Positions 1 through 8,346 of a stretch of 53,859 bases of DNA are shown in pieces. The stretch covers positions 1-53,859 of the forward strand of contig JAHHSI010000014.1 of NCBI GenBank assembly GCA_020025275.1, given 5' to 3'. Each line of letters opens with the position of its first letter. Positions within the stretch are counted from its first letter, which is position 1. A model generated the notes under the pieces. That model was not told the origin of the DNA. It ran no database searches and worked only from the letters and a program-made list of their open reading frames with translations. Position numbers and translations under genes: made by a program. The DNA comes from Oscillospiraceae bacterium (lineage in GTDB: Bacteria; Bacillota; Clostridia; Oscillospirales; Oscillospiraceae).

Positions 1-112
1 AGGAGAGAAACAGGAAGACCGGGTGCATCACAAACATGGAGCACCCGATCACCAGGATAAAATAGAAAAAATTCACCGCAGGGTGGCAGGCCGCAAACGC
101 ATCCTGCTTCAT
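1..112 (-). CDS. ECF transporter T component, N-terminal fragment cut by window edge
   Basis: The first 37 codons of a minus-strand gene that runs off the left edge. The peptide begins MKQDAFAACHPAVNFFYF and continues into a hydrophobic segment ending near MHPVFLFLS. This opening (a short polar start, then HPAVNF and a membrane helix) is typical of the CbiQ/EcfT transmembrane coupling protein of energy-coupling factor vitamin and metal transporters. The start codon lies one base after the stop of the DUF4430 lipoprotein gene, so the two are almost certainly co-transcribed and translationally coupled. By position it belongs to the cobalamin-riboswitch operon and would couple ATP hydrolysis to import of the captured ligand. 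The S and ATPase genes would lie outside the window. Family identity rests on a short fragment only. Confidence 0.7.
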   Translation of the reverse strand, partial: MKQDAFAACHPAVNFFYFILVIGCSMFVMHPVFLFLS

Positions 113-113
113 A

Positions 114-884
114 TCAGGCACCCTGCCAGCTTCCGCCCAAATCCCGGCCCAGGTCGCAGGTGTAGTTGAACTGGACCTCATCCTGATCCTGCAGGACATA
201 GCGACTGACGCCATAGTTGGGATACCATCCGTTCACGCAGTACATCCAGCCGGATTCCGGCCCGCAGTCAAACTCGTAGAGGTTGCCGATACCGCAGATA
301 TAGGCGCTGTTGTACGCCGGTGTAAATCTGGATTCCATGTGGATGCGGTTGTCGGTGGTAATGCGCTTGAGCACGTCAAAAACCGACTCTCCTGCATAGA
401 ACGTCACCGGCTGCCGGGCAAAGAGAACTCCGTCAGACGGGACCAAAATCTCCTTCCCCTCCTCTAAACGATCCATATTATTGAGGATCGTGGCGCAGGA
501 AATCGTCACGTAGCATGTAAAGGCTTGCTGCTTGTCAACCTCTACATCTTCAGGTTCCACCGGCATCTGCTGCCCCTCCGGAACGGGGTCGGTAGCAAAC
601 TTATCCTTTCCGGACTGGCTGCCGTCGCTGACGGGTACCTGCTGCTCCTCATACTTGGAAAAATCCTGCTCGCTGTCCTTCGTCGTGTCAACATCGAAAT
701 CCTTCTGGGCCGGATCTTTCTGCGCCGGGTCCTTTGTCTGCTGGGTAACTTCCACCCCGGGGGCAGGCGCCTTCGCCTGCCCCGGATTCTGGTCCAGTTT
801 TTGGCCGCCGCACGCTGTCAGCCCCAGAATAAGCACCAGCGCCAAAAAACAACCGGCCAGCCGTTTCATCTGTTTTTTCATCAT
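114..884 (-). CDS. DUF4430 lipoprotein, transcobalamin beta-domain-like
   Basis: A 256-residue lipoprotein. The N-terminus has a basic start, a hydrophobic stretch and the lipobox LTAC with Cys25, so it should be lipid-anchored outside the membrane. Residues about 30-120 form a low-complexity linker rich in Asp, Gln, Lys and Pro. Residues about 123-253 match DUF4430, the domain related to the C-terminal beta-domain of intrinsic factor and transcobalamin; the aromatic, Gly-rich GWMYCVNGWYPNYG stretch is typical. It is the second gene of an operon headed by a cobalamin riboswitch, directly after a large surface protein and before an ECF T gene. The likely role is extracellular binding or hand-over of a corrinoid; ligand identity is inferred from the riboswitch and the family, not proven. 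Confidence 0.8.
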   Translation of the reverse strand: MMKKQMKRLAGCFLALVLILGLTACGGQKLDQNPGQAKAPAPGVEVTQQTKDPAQKDPAQKDFDVDTTKDSEQDFSKYEEQQVPVSDGSQSGKDKFATDPVPEGQQMPVEPEDVEVDKQQAFTCYVTISCATILNNMDRLEEGKEILVPSDGVLFARQPVTFYAGESVFDVLKRITTDNRIHMESRFTPAYNSAYICGIGNLYEFDCGPESGWMYCVNGWYPNYGVSRYVLQDQDEVQFNYTCDLGRDLGGSWQGA

Positions 885-885
885 G

Positions 886-3800
886 TTACTGCTCCTTCTT
901 ACTGCTCCGCTTCTTGCTCATCACATATACCGCAATGCCGCAGCCCACAACCACCACGGCGGCGCCGACAACGATCACCACGGTTTTCTGGTTTCCGGAA
1001 TTCTCAGGGGCTGCCTGCGGCTCCTGCGTGCTTTTCTCCATCTCATTCACGGACTGGCTGCTGGCGCGCTTTGCAAGGAAGTACTCCCCACCTGCATTCA
1101 GCACACACTTCAAAACGCCATTTTCAACCGTGACCTTCTCGATCAGTTCCGCCTTGCCCTCTGCGGTCTGGTACCGCAGCAGCAGATAGTCGCCATCCTC
1201 CAGGCCGGTGGGCAGCTCCAGATACATCGCTCCGGGGAAGTCACCGGTATGGACGAAGTGGAAAATAAAGGGGTTCTCCGCCAGCTTGCGGATCTCCTTT
1301 TCGTGTTGGCCGCCCAGAGCCACGGTCACGTCCACGTCCCGGCTCTCCTTGATGTCCATTCCGTTGATCATCACCGTGTACTCGGCTCCGGAGGCCAGCG
1401 TACCGACAGCGCGCAGGTTTTCGTCCTTCCCCTTGATGGCCTCCAGCGCCTTTCGGGAGAACTTGCTGCTCTGTTCCGTGGGCACCAGCGCCTGTACCGG
1501 CGTGCCCTCCGTCTGCTGCGGTCTTGCCCCCGGCTTGGCTCCGGTGGTGCCGGCACCGTCTCCGGGCTCGGTGTCCGGGGCCGTGTCCGGGGCCTCCTCC
1601 GGCTTGGTATCCGGTTTGGCATCGGGCTTAGGATCGGGGCTCACATCCGGGATCTGCGGCACCTCTTCCGTGGTCAGATCCCAGTAGCCGCTCTGCCCAT
1701 TCAGGAAGCGCTCATAGGCACACAGTGCGTGCATGGACTGAATCGTGGCCATCTTGTCCACCTTCAGATTCTTGTCGTGCTTGAAGCCCTCCCCGGCCAC
1801 CATGTATTCGGCGAGGACAGACATGAGATTTTCCATCTCATCACCAAATCCGGCCTCCTGCGTCAGATCCTTCCCCAGCACGGCAAACAGAATGATGATC
1901 TGATCGATGGATTCGGCATTGCCCAGATTCAGGGATTTCTCCACGGCTTTGGCCAGATACCCCATGCCCCGTTCGATGGCCTGCGCCACCTCCGGACGGT
2001 CCTGATAGCGCGCCAGCACCTGCAGGTTCATGGCGGTGACATCCACACCGGATCGGCCGTCCTTGGCCAGACCGAAGCCGCCGTCCTGATTCTGGTAAGT
2101 CAGCAGCTCTGCAATGATGCTCTCGCGGGACCACTTCATCCCCTCCGGGATCTCCGTGTTGCGCATGTCCAGTGCCAGCAGGGCACCCATGAGGGCATTG
2201 CTGCCCTGCTTGGTAAGGTTAGGGTGGTTGCAGATCAGCTCAACAAAGTTGACGCCGCCCACATCCGCGATATCCTTGCCCAAAATGTTCACCGCCAGTG
2301 CGGTGCGCTCCACCTCCGTGGGCAAAATGTTCTTCCCCCAGGAACGGGCGTTGGCCACCACATCGCTGTAGTACTGATTCAGCTGCTCCTGCGGCAGCGT
2401 CCGCCCATCGCGGAGCATGGCATAGATGGTCCACTCTTCGCCGAAGCGGTAGGTGTTGTTGGCCTCCAGATAGGCGGCCGCCGTGGTCTTTCCCTCTTCA
2501 ATAAACTTCGGAATATCGAAGCCCACCACCGGGCTTCCGTCTCCGGTCACCGTAATGGTCAGCTTCACCGGCTCTGCGTGGCCGCTTTGATCCACCGGCG
2601 TACCGATGGCAACCACCGTACCGGGACGAAGCGCCTTCACCTCAAAGATCTTGGACGCCACCCAGTTGCCGTCATCGGGGCCGCCGGTATTCCGGATCTG
2701 CACCAGAGGATTGGGCCGATGGATGCTGACGATGCCTTTCTGGCTGAAGCTCCACTCCAGCTCCGGCTCGGTGATCTCATGGAGACTGCCGGGCTGTCCG
2801 GCAAATTCCAGCGGCAGGACCTGACTGGTTCCCTGTGCCAGCTGGATGGTCTCCTGCGGACCGGTGACCTTGGTCAGAGGATTTTTATAGACAAAGGTGG
2901 CCTCGGAGCTGCCCTGCAGTTCCTTTCCCTGATCGTTAATTTTGGCCGTGAAGGTCACATGGCCGGCCTTGTGGGGCGTGTAGGCGTTCCCGCCGTACTC
3001 GGCAATGGCGGGATCGCTGCTCTCCACGGTAAAGCTGTCCTTGTAGCTGGCATTGGACGGCTCCACAAAGACGGACTGCGGAATGCTGACAAACTCGCCG
3101 GAGCCCATGGAGTTACGGTAGTGGATGTCCACGGTGCCGCTGATGACCGGCTGAATCTTGGTCACCGGTACGTAGGTAGAGGTGATCGAAATGGTCACCG
3201 ATACACCGCCGTTCTTGTCAATGACCGTCAGCTTGCTGGTGCCGGGCTCACTGAAATGGAACTCGGTGGTGTTGTACATGGTGTGCACCATCTCCGGGCG
3301 CTCCGGCTGCATCTTCACCAGATAGGAGGGCATACTCTTAAAGTCCTTCTCCCCGGCATATCTGGCCTGAACTTCCAATTGCTTGTTCTCCGAACCCTGC
3401 ACGGTAACGGAGTCCTCGATGACCTTGCCGTCCATCAAAAGGCGCAGCTCTTCGATCGTGTTGGAGGCAGAGACCACGCGGAATTCCGCAGCCAGCTGCT
3501 CCGTGCCGTCGGCCTTGCGCTCCGTGGCACGGATCACGCTTCCGCCGTCATGGAATACATAGAGTTTTTCGTTCTCGTCCAGCTGCATGATGGCCTGATC
3601 GGCACGGTCATTGCAGTTCCAGGTGATCACACTGTCCTCCGGAACGCCCACCAGCTTCACCGTACCGGCAAATCTGCCGCTGTCGGTCATCTGAGGCGAC
3701 AGGCGCAGCACGCCGTCTTTCACATCGGTGACGGTCTGATCGTGCCAGACAAACTGCACAGGATAGCGATTCTTGCTGCCGTCGATGATTTTTTCGCCGT

Positions 3801-5475
3801 AATCTCTTCCGAAGTAGGGGTACCCCTGCATATCCAGCGTCCATGCCGTGCCGAACTCGCCCTTATTGCGGTTCAGCTGGTCGATGAAGGCCGTGGATCG
3901 CAGTTCCTCGTCGCCTACCGGGGCGCAGGCGATCATATTCTCCGGAAGGATATTCTCCACGGAGTTGGAGGCCGACCAGTAGCAGTTATAGAATCTGCCA
4001 CCCTCATATCCGTTGGTATTCTTATGATCCGTGGATTTCTGGAAATGAACAAACGCACCACGGCGATTGTGCCCCATGGTAAGGCAGTTGGCGATCACGC
4101 CGTCTGACATCTTCCGCACAAAGCCGGCCGAATGCTGGCCGGTCACCTCACTGACGCAGTTGACGATCATGCCGCCGCGCAGCTTTTCGCCGAACGGGCC
4201 GCACTCCTGTCGGTTGGTAAAGTTGCTCTCCACCTTCACCTTCAGGTTCTGCACCACACCGGTCTCGGTGATGGTGCCAAACAGCCCCTGCGCACTGTCG
4301 GTCCGGATCGTGATGGTGTGTCCGTTGCCGTCAAAGATCCCCTCCAGGTTCACCGCTTGGAAGTTCTCGGTGATGACAATGTCCTGACTCAGCTGATAGG
4401 CCGGATCCTTACCGCTGATCTTGGCCAGTTCTTCCGCCGAAGAAATGGTGATCACACCGCTCTGGGGAAGCTCCACCGGGGCGTGTTCCCACACCCGTTC
4501 CTCCAGCGCTGCGATGGCTGCGCGCAGTGCCTTGGCAGCATCATCCACCTCCTCCTGAGAGGCGTCGATCTTGTCCAGCAGCACCTTGGCACTTTGCAGG
4601 GCCTCCTGCATCGCCGCCCACGTTGCCTCGGTATAGTTGGTTTCCACCTTGCTCTCGGCGTCCTTGACCGCCGCCGCCAGTTCCTTCTTGTCGGCAGGCT
4701 CAATGGCTGCACCACCGGGGACCAGTCGGGGCAGAGCGCCATCTACGGCCTCCCAGATATAACCGGACCCCACATTCTCGGCGTTGAGCAGCTCCACAAA
4801 TGCCGGCGTTTTCATCTCGTCCAGCGACTTTTTCCCGTTGCTGGGGTCCTCTTTGTTCCAGGCATTTCCGCCGCCCACGCCGCTGTCTCCGCTGGCATAG
4901 TAGCAGTTCTTCAGCTGGGTGGGCGCCGTAGCGTCCTCCGAGGCATACATAATTCCAAAGTTAATGGGGATTCCAAACATATCCTTTGCCGTACCGGCAA
5001 AAAAGCTGTTGTAGATCCTGCCGTTGGTGGCTTTTCCTACCAGACCTCCGACTTCCCCCCACATAATGTCCTTTACATCGGCATCGATGGTTGATGCGCA
5101 GTTCTGTACGGTACCGCCGTTGAGCGATACCGCCAGAAGCCCCTCACCGACGGCCAGCTTGGCTGTGCCGTCCGTATTCAGGTTCTGCACGGTACCGCTG
5201 ACCTCCTTGGCCAGAGGCTTTCCCTGCAGTGTAATGGTATACCCCTTGCCATCCAAGACGCCGGCAATGGAGTTCACCATCTGATCTGGGTTCAGCGTAA
5301 TATCTGCGGTCAACTCATAGGTCGTTCCGGCAGGGATCTCCGCAGGCAGATCCGCCGCGGAACTGACCTGCCTGACTGCCTCCGCAGCATCTGTACGCAT
5401 GATCGGGACGTACTGTCCCACGAGCAGTACTGCTAAGAGCAGTGCCATCATGCGTCTTCCGATTTTTCTCGACAT
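886..5475 (-). CDS. Giant surface protein with beta-helix, FIVAR-like, Ig-like and terpenoid-cyclase-like domains
   Basis: A 1529-residue exported protein. The start at 5475 is chosen because AAAGGAG lies six bases upstream and a signal peptide follows (residues 1 to about 32, ending DAAEA). Domains in order: GLUG/beta-helix-like repeats (about 35-250), a FIVAR-like helical segment (about 262-325), a second beta-helix block (about 330-560), Ig-like regions (about 560-985), a toroid of the prenyltransferase/terpenoid cyclase type (about 990-1260, with YQNQDGGFG and related helices), an Asp/Pro/Lys linker (about 1278-1330), a small beta domain, and a C-terminal membrane helix (about 1497-1520) with the basic tail KKRSSKKEQ. 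No LPXTG is present, so anchoring is by the helix. The toroid resembles the alpha-domain of intrinsic factor and transcobalamin; with the downstream DUF4430 protein it may form a two-part corrinoid trap. Confidence 0.8.
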   Translation of the reverse strand: MSRKIGRRMMALLLAVLLVGQYVPIMRTDAAEAVRQVSSAADLPAEIPAGTTYELTADITLNPDQMVNSIAGVLDGKGYTITLQGKPLAKEVSGTVQNLNTDGTAKLAVGEGLLAVSLNGGTVQNCASTIDADVKDIMWGEVGGLVGKATNGRIYNSFFAGTAKDMFGIPINFGIMYASEDATAPTQLKNCYYASGDSGVGGGNAWNKEDPSNGKKSLDEMKTPAFVELLNAENVGSGYIWEAVDGALPRLVPGGAAIEPADKKELAAAVKDAESKVETNYTEATWAAMQEALQSAKVLLDKIDASQEEVDDAAKALRAAIAALEERVWEHAPVELPQSGVITISSAEELAKISGKDPAYQLSQDIVITENFQAVNLEGIFDGNGHTITIRTDSAQGLFGTITETGVVQNLKVKVESNFTNRQECGPFGEKLRGGMIVNCVSEVTGQHSAGFVRKMSDGVIANCLTMGHNRRGAFVHFQKSTDHKNTNGYEGGRFYNCYWSASNSVENILPENMIACAPVGDEELRSTAFIDQLNRNKGEFGTAWTLDMQGYPYFGRDYGEKIIDGSKNRYPVQFVWHDQTVTDVKDGVLRLSPQMTDSGRFAGTVKLVGVPEDSVITWNCNDRADQAIMQLDENEKLYVFHDGGSVIRATERKADGTEQLAAEFRVVSASNTIEELRLLMDGKVIEDSVTVQGSENKQLEVQARYAGEKDFKSMPSYLVKMQPERPEMVHTMYNTTEFHFSEPGTSKLTVIDKNGGVSVTISITSTYVPVTKIQPVISGTVDIHYRNSMGSGEFVSIPQSVFVEPSNASYKDSFTVESSDPAIAEYGGNAYTPHKAGHVTFTAKINDQGKELQGSSEATFVYKNPLTKVTGPQETIQLAQGTSQVLPLEFAGQPGSLHEITEPELEWSFSQKGIVSIHRPNPLVQIRNTGGPDDGNWVASKIFEVKALRPGTVVAIGTPVDQSGHAEPVKLTITVTGDGSPVVGFDIPKFIEEGKTTAAAYLEANNTYRFGEEWTIYAMLRDGRTLPQEQLNQYYSDVVANARSWGKNILPTEVERTALAVNILGKDIADVGGVNFVELICNHPNLTKQGSNALMGALLALDMRNTEIPEGMKWSRESIIAELLTYQNQDGGFGLAKDGRSGVDVTAMNLQVLARYQDRPEVAQAIERGMGYLAKAVEKSLNLGNAESIDQIIILFAVLGKDLTQEAGFGDEMENLMSVLAEYMVAGEGFKHDKNLKVDKMATIQSMHALCAYERFLNGQSGYWDLTTEEVPQIPDVSPDPKPDAKPDTKPEEAPDTAPDTEPGDGAGTTGAKPGARPQQTEGTPVQALVPTEQSSKFSRKALEAIKGKDENLRAVGTLASGAEYTVMINGMDIKESRDVDVTVALGGQHEKEIRKLAENPFIFHFVHTGDFPGAMYLELPTGLEDGDYLLLRYQTAEGKAELIEKVTVENGVLKCVLNAGGEYFLAKRASSQSVNEMEKSTQEPQAAPENSGNQKTVVIVVGAAVVVVGCGIAVYVMSKKRSSKKEQ

Positions 5476-5571
5476 ACATTTCTCCTTTACCCCCTGGTAT
5501 TTGCCCACAGGCCACACAGGCCTGCAATTTTATTTCCGCGTCTCTTGCCCGGCCGTCAAAAGCACAGAAAC

Positions 5572-5598
5572 AAAAAAATCTCCGCCATCCGGCGGAGA
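5572..5598 (-). terminator. Riboswitch-linked intrinsic terminator
   Basis: On the minus strand an 8-bp stem (TCTCCGCC / GGCGGAGA, loop GGAT, 5579-5598) is followed by seven T (5572-5578). It lies between the cobalamin aptamer and the surface-protein start codon, the usual place of a transcription-terminating expression platform. Cobalamin binding is expected to favour this terminator and switch the operon off. Confidence 0.9.
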
Positions 5599-5664
5599 AG
5601 TCGTAAGAAAGGACATCCTCTCCTCTCTCATGGCGCTGCCTTCCTCACCCGGAAAAATTTCACT

Positions 5665-5822
5665 CCACAACGGCAGGTCTTCTGACTTAGCTTCATCCGC
5701 AGGAACATCTTCTCGAATTTCTCCAATGATCTTTCGCTCCTTTGTCCACATCACAGCAGGGGTGTCTGTATCGGCTTTGCACCGATTTCCCATTTCATAC
5801 AAGGTCGATCTTGTAACCGTTT
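5665..5822 (-). promoter_or_regulatory. Cobalamin (adenosylcobalamin-type) riboswitch
   Basis: Read on the minus strand, the aptamer core has ATGGGAAATCGGTGCAAAGC, then CCGATACAG and TGCTGTGATG, and ends with the B12-box-like AAGTCAGAAGACCTGCC (5672-5688). The order and spacing match the cobalamin riboswitch consensus. A terminator follows about 70 bases downstream, then the surface-protein gene. The exact outer ends of P1 are estimated. It should shut the operon down when corrinoid is plentiful, which is the main evidence that the downstream surface proteins and ECF component handle cobalamin. Confidence 0.95.
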
Positions 5823-5866
5823 TGGCTATGCAATTATTACAGGCGGCATTTCATAACGCCTTTTTC

Positions 5867-5895
5867 ATTATGGCAAATTGCTTCTTTATTGTCAA
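5867..5895 (-). promoter_or_regulatory. Sigma-A promoter of the cobalamin operon
   Basis: On the minus strand TTGACA (5890-5895) and CATAAT (5867-5872) are separated by exactly 17 bases, placing transcription start just upstream of the riboswitch aptamer. No other strong candidate lies in this interval. Confidence 0.75.
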
Positions 5896-5970
5896 TCTAT
5901 TTGTCCTCTATTCTCCCCTTTTTCGCCGTTCTCTGCGCCGGATCGACAGTTCATTGCTGTCCGAACGACA

Positions 5971-5996
5971 AAACACACCGCCGAAGCGGTGTGTTT
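5971..5996 (-). terminator. Intrinsic terminator after the glycosyltransferase gene
   Basis: An 11-bp stem (AACACACCGC / GCGGTGTGTT core, tetraloop TTCG on the minus strand) lies just past the stop of the glycosyltransferase gene and is followed by a short T-rich stretch. It separates that gene from the cobalamin operon promoter. Confidence 0.7.
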
Positions 5997-6003
5997 GCAA
6001 TAA

Positions 6004-7149
6004 TCACGGCGCAGCAGACGCACCCTGCCTCGATTCGGCAGCGGCTGCGTGCATCCGCTCGTAGATGATGGCGGCGGCATTGTCCTTTGGCATAGCCGCA
6101 AGACTCCGGCACATGGCCTCCCTCTTTCCCTCATCCTCCAGCAGCGCTACACAAACACGGGAGATTTCCATACTGTAGGCCCCCGTCCGTGCCCCGCCTT
6201 TGCGGAGGAAATAGAAGCGGTTATAATGCTCGCAGCCCGCCACGGCATCGATGAGCACCATCGGCAGAGCCTTCATGGCGGCCTCGGTGATGCTGATGCC
6301 GCCCGGCTTGGTCAAATAAAGATCGGCACTGTCCATCAAAAGAGACATATCCTGCGTATAGCCCAGAATATGGATCTGTGGGTTCTCCCGGTAGCGGCGC
6401 TGCAGCTTTTTTTGCAGGCGGCGGTTGGTGCCGCAAACCACGGTCATCTCTGCATCTTCCGGCAGACGGTAAGATAAAAGCCACGCCAGCCGCTTCATGG
6501 GACCGCAGCCCATACTGCCGCACATCATCAGCAGATGCGTATGCTCCGGTGCAATGCCCAGCGCTCGCTTGGCCTCCTTCCGATCAGCCGTGTGATAGAA
6601 CATCTGCCGGATGGGGATCCCGCTGCAGCACAGCTGCTCCTCTCGGATGTCTGGAGCGTCAAAATCCACCTGCAGCGATTCGTCGGGAATGAAATAGACA
6701 TCCGCCCGGCTCTCTTTGGTGCCGGGATTGCAGGTATAGTCGGTGGCTACAAGGCCGATGGATACCGGCAGATGATGCCGTTTTTGCACCTCTGTCATCA
6801 TCAGCGACGCGAAGACGTGGGTGCAGATCACCGTGTCGTACCCGCCCTCCTGTATGTAACGGCAGAGACGCTCCGTCCCCAGGGCCAGCAGACGATAGAT
6901 CCCGGACTTTTCGTGAAAAATGGCGGGATGCTTCTCACTGTAGCCATAGATCAGCTTGAAAAGCCAATGTAAATAGCGATACATGGTGGTATGTCCCCAG
7001 CAGATAAACCGTGACAGCGTCCGGGAAACAAAGTCCAGAGCGTCCGTCACCACGCACGTCTCCCCCTGGGCATCATAGTATTCCTTTATTGCCTTGGCAC
7101 AGGAATTATGTCCCTGTCCTGTGCTGCAGCTTAAAATCAATGTTGCCAT
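6004..7149 (-). CDS. GT28-family (MGDG synthase/UgtP-like) glycosyltransferase
   Basis: A 381-residue protein of the MurG/monogalactosyldiacylglycerol-synthase superfamily. The N-terminal half starts with the SCSTGQGHN nucleotide-sugar fold loop typical of the MGDG-synthase-like group; the C-terminal half has the UDP-sugar binding motif TKPGGISITEA. The length matches UgtP-like processive diacylglycerol glucosyltransferases (about 380-390). It would act at the cytoplasmic face of the membrane and transfer a sugar from UDP-sugar to diacylglycerol to make glycolipids, possibly the anchor for lipoteichoic acid. The start has GAGGATC upstream. It appears monocistronic, with its own terminator. 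The exact sugar and acceptor cannot be read from sequence. A MurG role is unlikely because the N-terminal motif is of the MGDG type. Confidence 0.8.
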   Translation of the reverse strand: MATLILSCSTGQGHNSCAKAIKEYYDAQGETCVVTDALDFVSRTLSRFICWGHTTMYRYLHWLFKLIYGYSEKHPAIFHEKSGIYRLLALGTERLCRYIQEGGYDTVICTHVFASLMMTEVQKRHHLPVSIGLVATDYTCNPGTKESRADVYFIPDESLQVDFDAPDIREEQLCCSGIPIRQMFYHTADRKEAKRALGIAPEHTHLLMMCGSMGCGPMKRLAWLLSYRLPEDAEMTVVCGTNRRLQKKLQRRYRENPQIHILGYTQDMSLLMDSADLYLTKPGGISITEAAMKALPMVLIDAVAGCEHYNRFYFLRKGGARTGAYSMEISRVCVALLEDEGKREAMCRSLAAMPKDNAAAIIYERMHAAAAESRQGASAAP

Positions 7150-7233
7150 GTATGATCCTCATTTTCTGCAAGCCGTTTTGTCAGCCCGCCTTATTCATTA
7201 CCCCCAGTATACCGCCGCAAAATCAAATGAAAC

Positions 7234-8184
7234 TCAACTTTTCCTCAACGATTGTTGAGGAAGTGTTCTTTTTCCGGTCCCGGGCCGTTTGTGCTCCGAC
7301 GTGGTCAGCAGCAGCTCGCAGGTGCTCTCCGGAAATTCTCTGGCCACGGCAAGATTTACAGCCGCCGTCACCGTGCGGAACTGCTGCACGTCCACCAGCG
7401 CTTCCGTCACTTGAAAATAGACGGCCACCCACAGGTGGCGCCCCGTCTTTGTCACGTCGAAAAAAAGAGGGAGATAGCCGCTGTCCTCCATCACGTCTGT
7501 GCAGATCTGTCGGATCTTGTCCACGGTCTCATGATCCGGCGGAAACAAAAAGATACTGCGGATGGCTCCCCACAACATCTTGATGCTCTCCGGAAGCATG
7601 AACACAATGATCCCCACAGCGATGATGGGATCAAAATACGGCTGTAAAAAAGCCAGCGGCGTCTTTCCTAAAAACGACGAAGCAAAGAAGGCCGCAGACA
7701 TTCCCAAACTGTACAGGACATCCAGTTTCCACCCCAACAGCTCTGCCTGCACCGTAGGGGAATCCATCGTTCGATTGATGCGCTTCATCCATCCGTAGAT
7801 AAGCAGGCTCACCGTCCCCAACACCAACTGAAACAGGGAGATCCCGCCGCCGTCCACCGGATTGCCGCCGTCCACGGTCGAGACGATGATCTCGGTTCCG
7901 ACACCCATGGTCACCGAGAGCATCATAAACCCCTTCACGATCAGGAAAATCGATTCTACTTGGAAGTAGCCGTACGGATGCTCCTCCGACACCGGCTTGT
8001 AAAAAAGTGGTGTCAGAAACAGGATCAATCCGATGAAGATCAGTTCCGTGGCATCATAGACTGCATCCATCAACACGGACTGCGAGTGGCTGAAGATGGC
8101 ATAGAGCAGCTCCACCACCGCAAATGCCAATCCGGAAAAGAAAGAGATCCAGAGGATCTTTTTTTCTCTTTTTTCGCTGATCAT
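7234..8184 (-). CDS. Cation diffusion facilitator (CDF) family metal transporter
   Basis: A 316-residue membrane protein with about six hydrophobic helices in residues 10-210 and a cytoplasmic C-terminal domain, the layout of CDF proton-coupled divalent-metal exporters. The second helix holds the DxxxD metal site (DAVYD). The fifth helix has LGWKLD where Zn transporters such as YiiP have LHYKTD, so the usual His of the metal site is absent and only the Asp remains. Such a change is seen in CDF branches that move metals other than zinc, so substrate is left open (Mn, Fe or Zn). The start is preceded by AAAAAGGAG. It is a single gene between the rubrerythrin and the glycosyltransferase. Confidence 0.8.
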   Translation of the reverse strand: MISEKREKKILWISFFSGLAFAVVELLYAIFSHSQSVLMDAVYDATELIFIGLILFLTPLFYKPVSEEHPYGYFQVESIFLIVKGFMMLSVTMGVGTEIIVSTVDGGNPVDGGGISLFQLVLGTVSLLIYGWMKRINRTMDSPTVQAELLGWKLDVLYSLGMSAAFFASSFLGKTPLAFLQPYFDPIIAVGIIVFMLPESIKMLWGAIRSIFLFPPDHETVDKIRQICTDVMEDSGYLPLFFDVTKTGRHLWVAVYFQVTEALVDVQQFRTVTAAVNLAVAREFPESTCELLLTTSEHKRPGTGKRTLPQQSLRKS

Positions 8185-8287
8185 TTGTTTTCTCCTTTTT
8201 GATTATCTTGCCTATAGTCAAAGTATACCACAAAAGGAGCGGAAAGCCAAAGCGTTTTCCCCGCCTGATTTCTCCAAACACAGCAAA

Positions 8288-8312
8288 GCGTCCTCTCCGA
8301 TGGAGAGGACGC
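8288..8312 (-). terminator. Stem-loop downstream of rubrerythrin gene
   Basis: A perfect 11-bp stem (GCGTCCTCTCC / GGAGAGGACGC) with a 3-base loop lies just past the rubrerythrin stop on the minus strand. The following T content is low (TTTGCTGTG), so termination strength is uncertain. Confidence 0.5.
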
Positions 8313-8346
8313 CCCGTGCTTGGCGCTCTATGCGCCTTTGGTTCCC

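Noticed and set aside
532..4107. A 1191-codon plus-strand open frame opposite the giant surface protein
   Set aside because: No ribosome site, no domain, His/Gly/Leu-rich mirror of the real gene's codon pattern; the opposite strand has signal peptide, domains and a riboswitch.
5530..5802. A 90-codon minus-strand frame upstream of the surface protein
   Set aside because: It lies entirely in the riboswitch and its terminator.
7241..7262. Inverted repeat TTCCTCAAC / GTTGAGGAA as a terminator of the CDF gene
   Set aside because: It overlaps the end of the coding region and has no T run on the minus strand.
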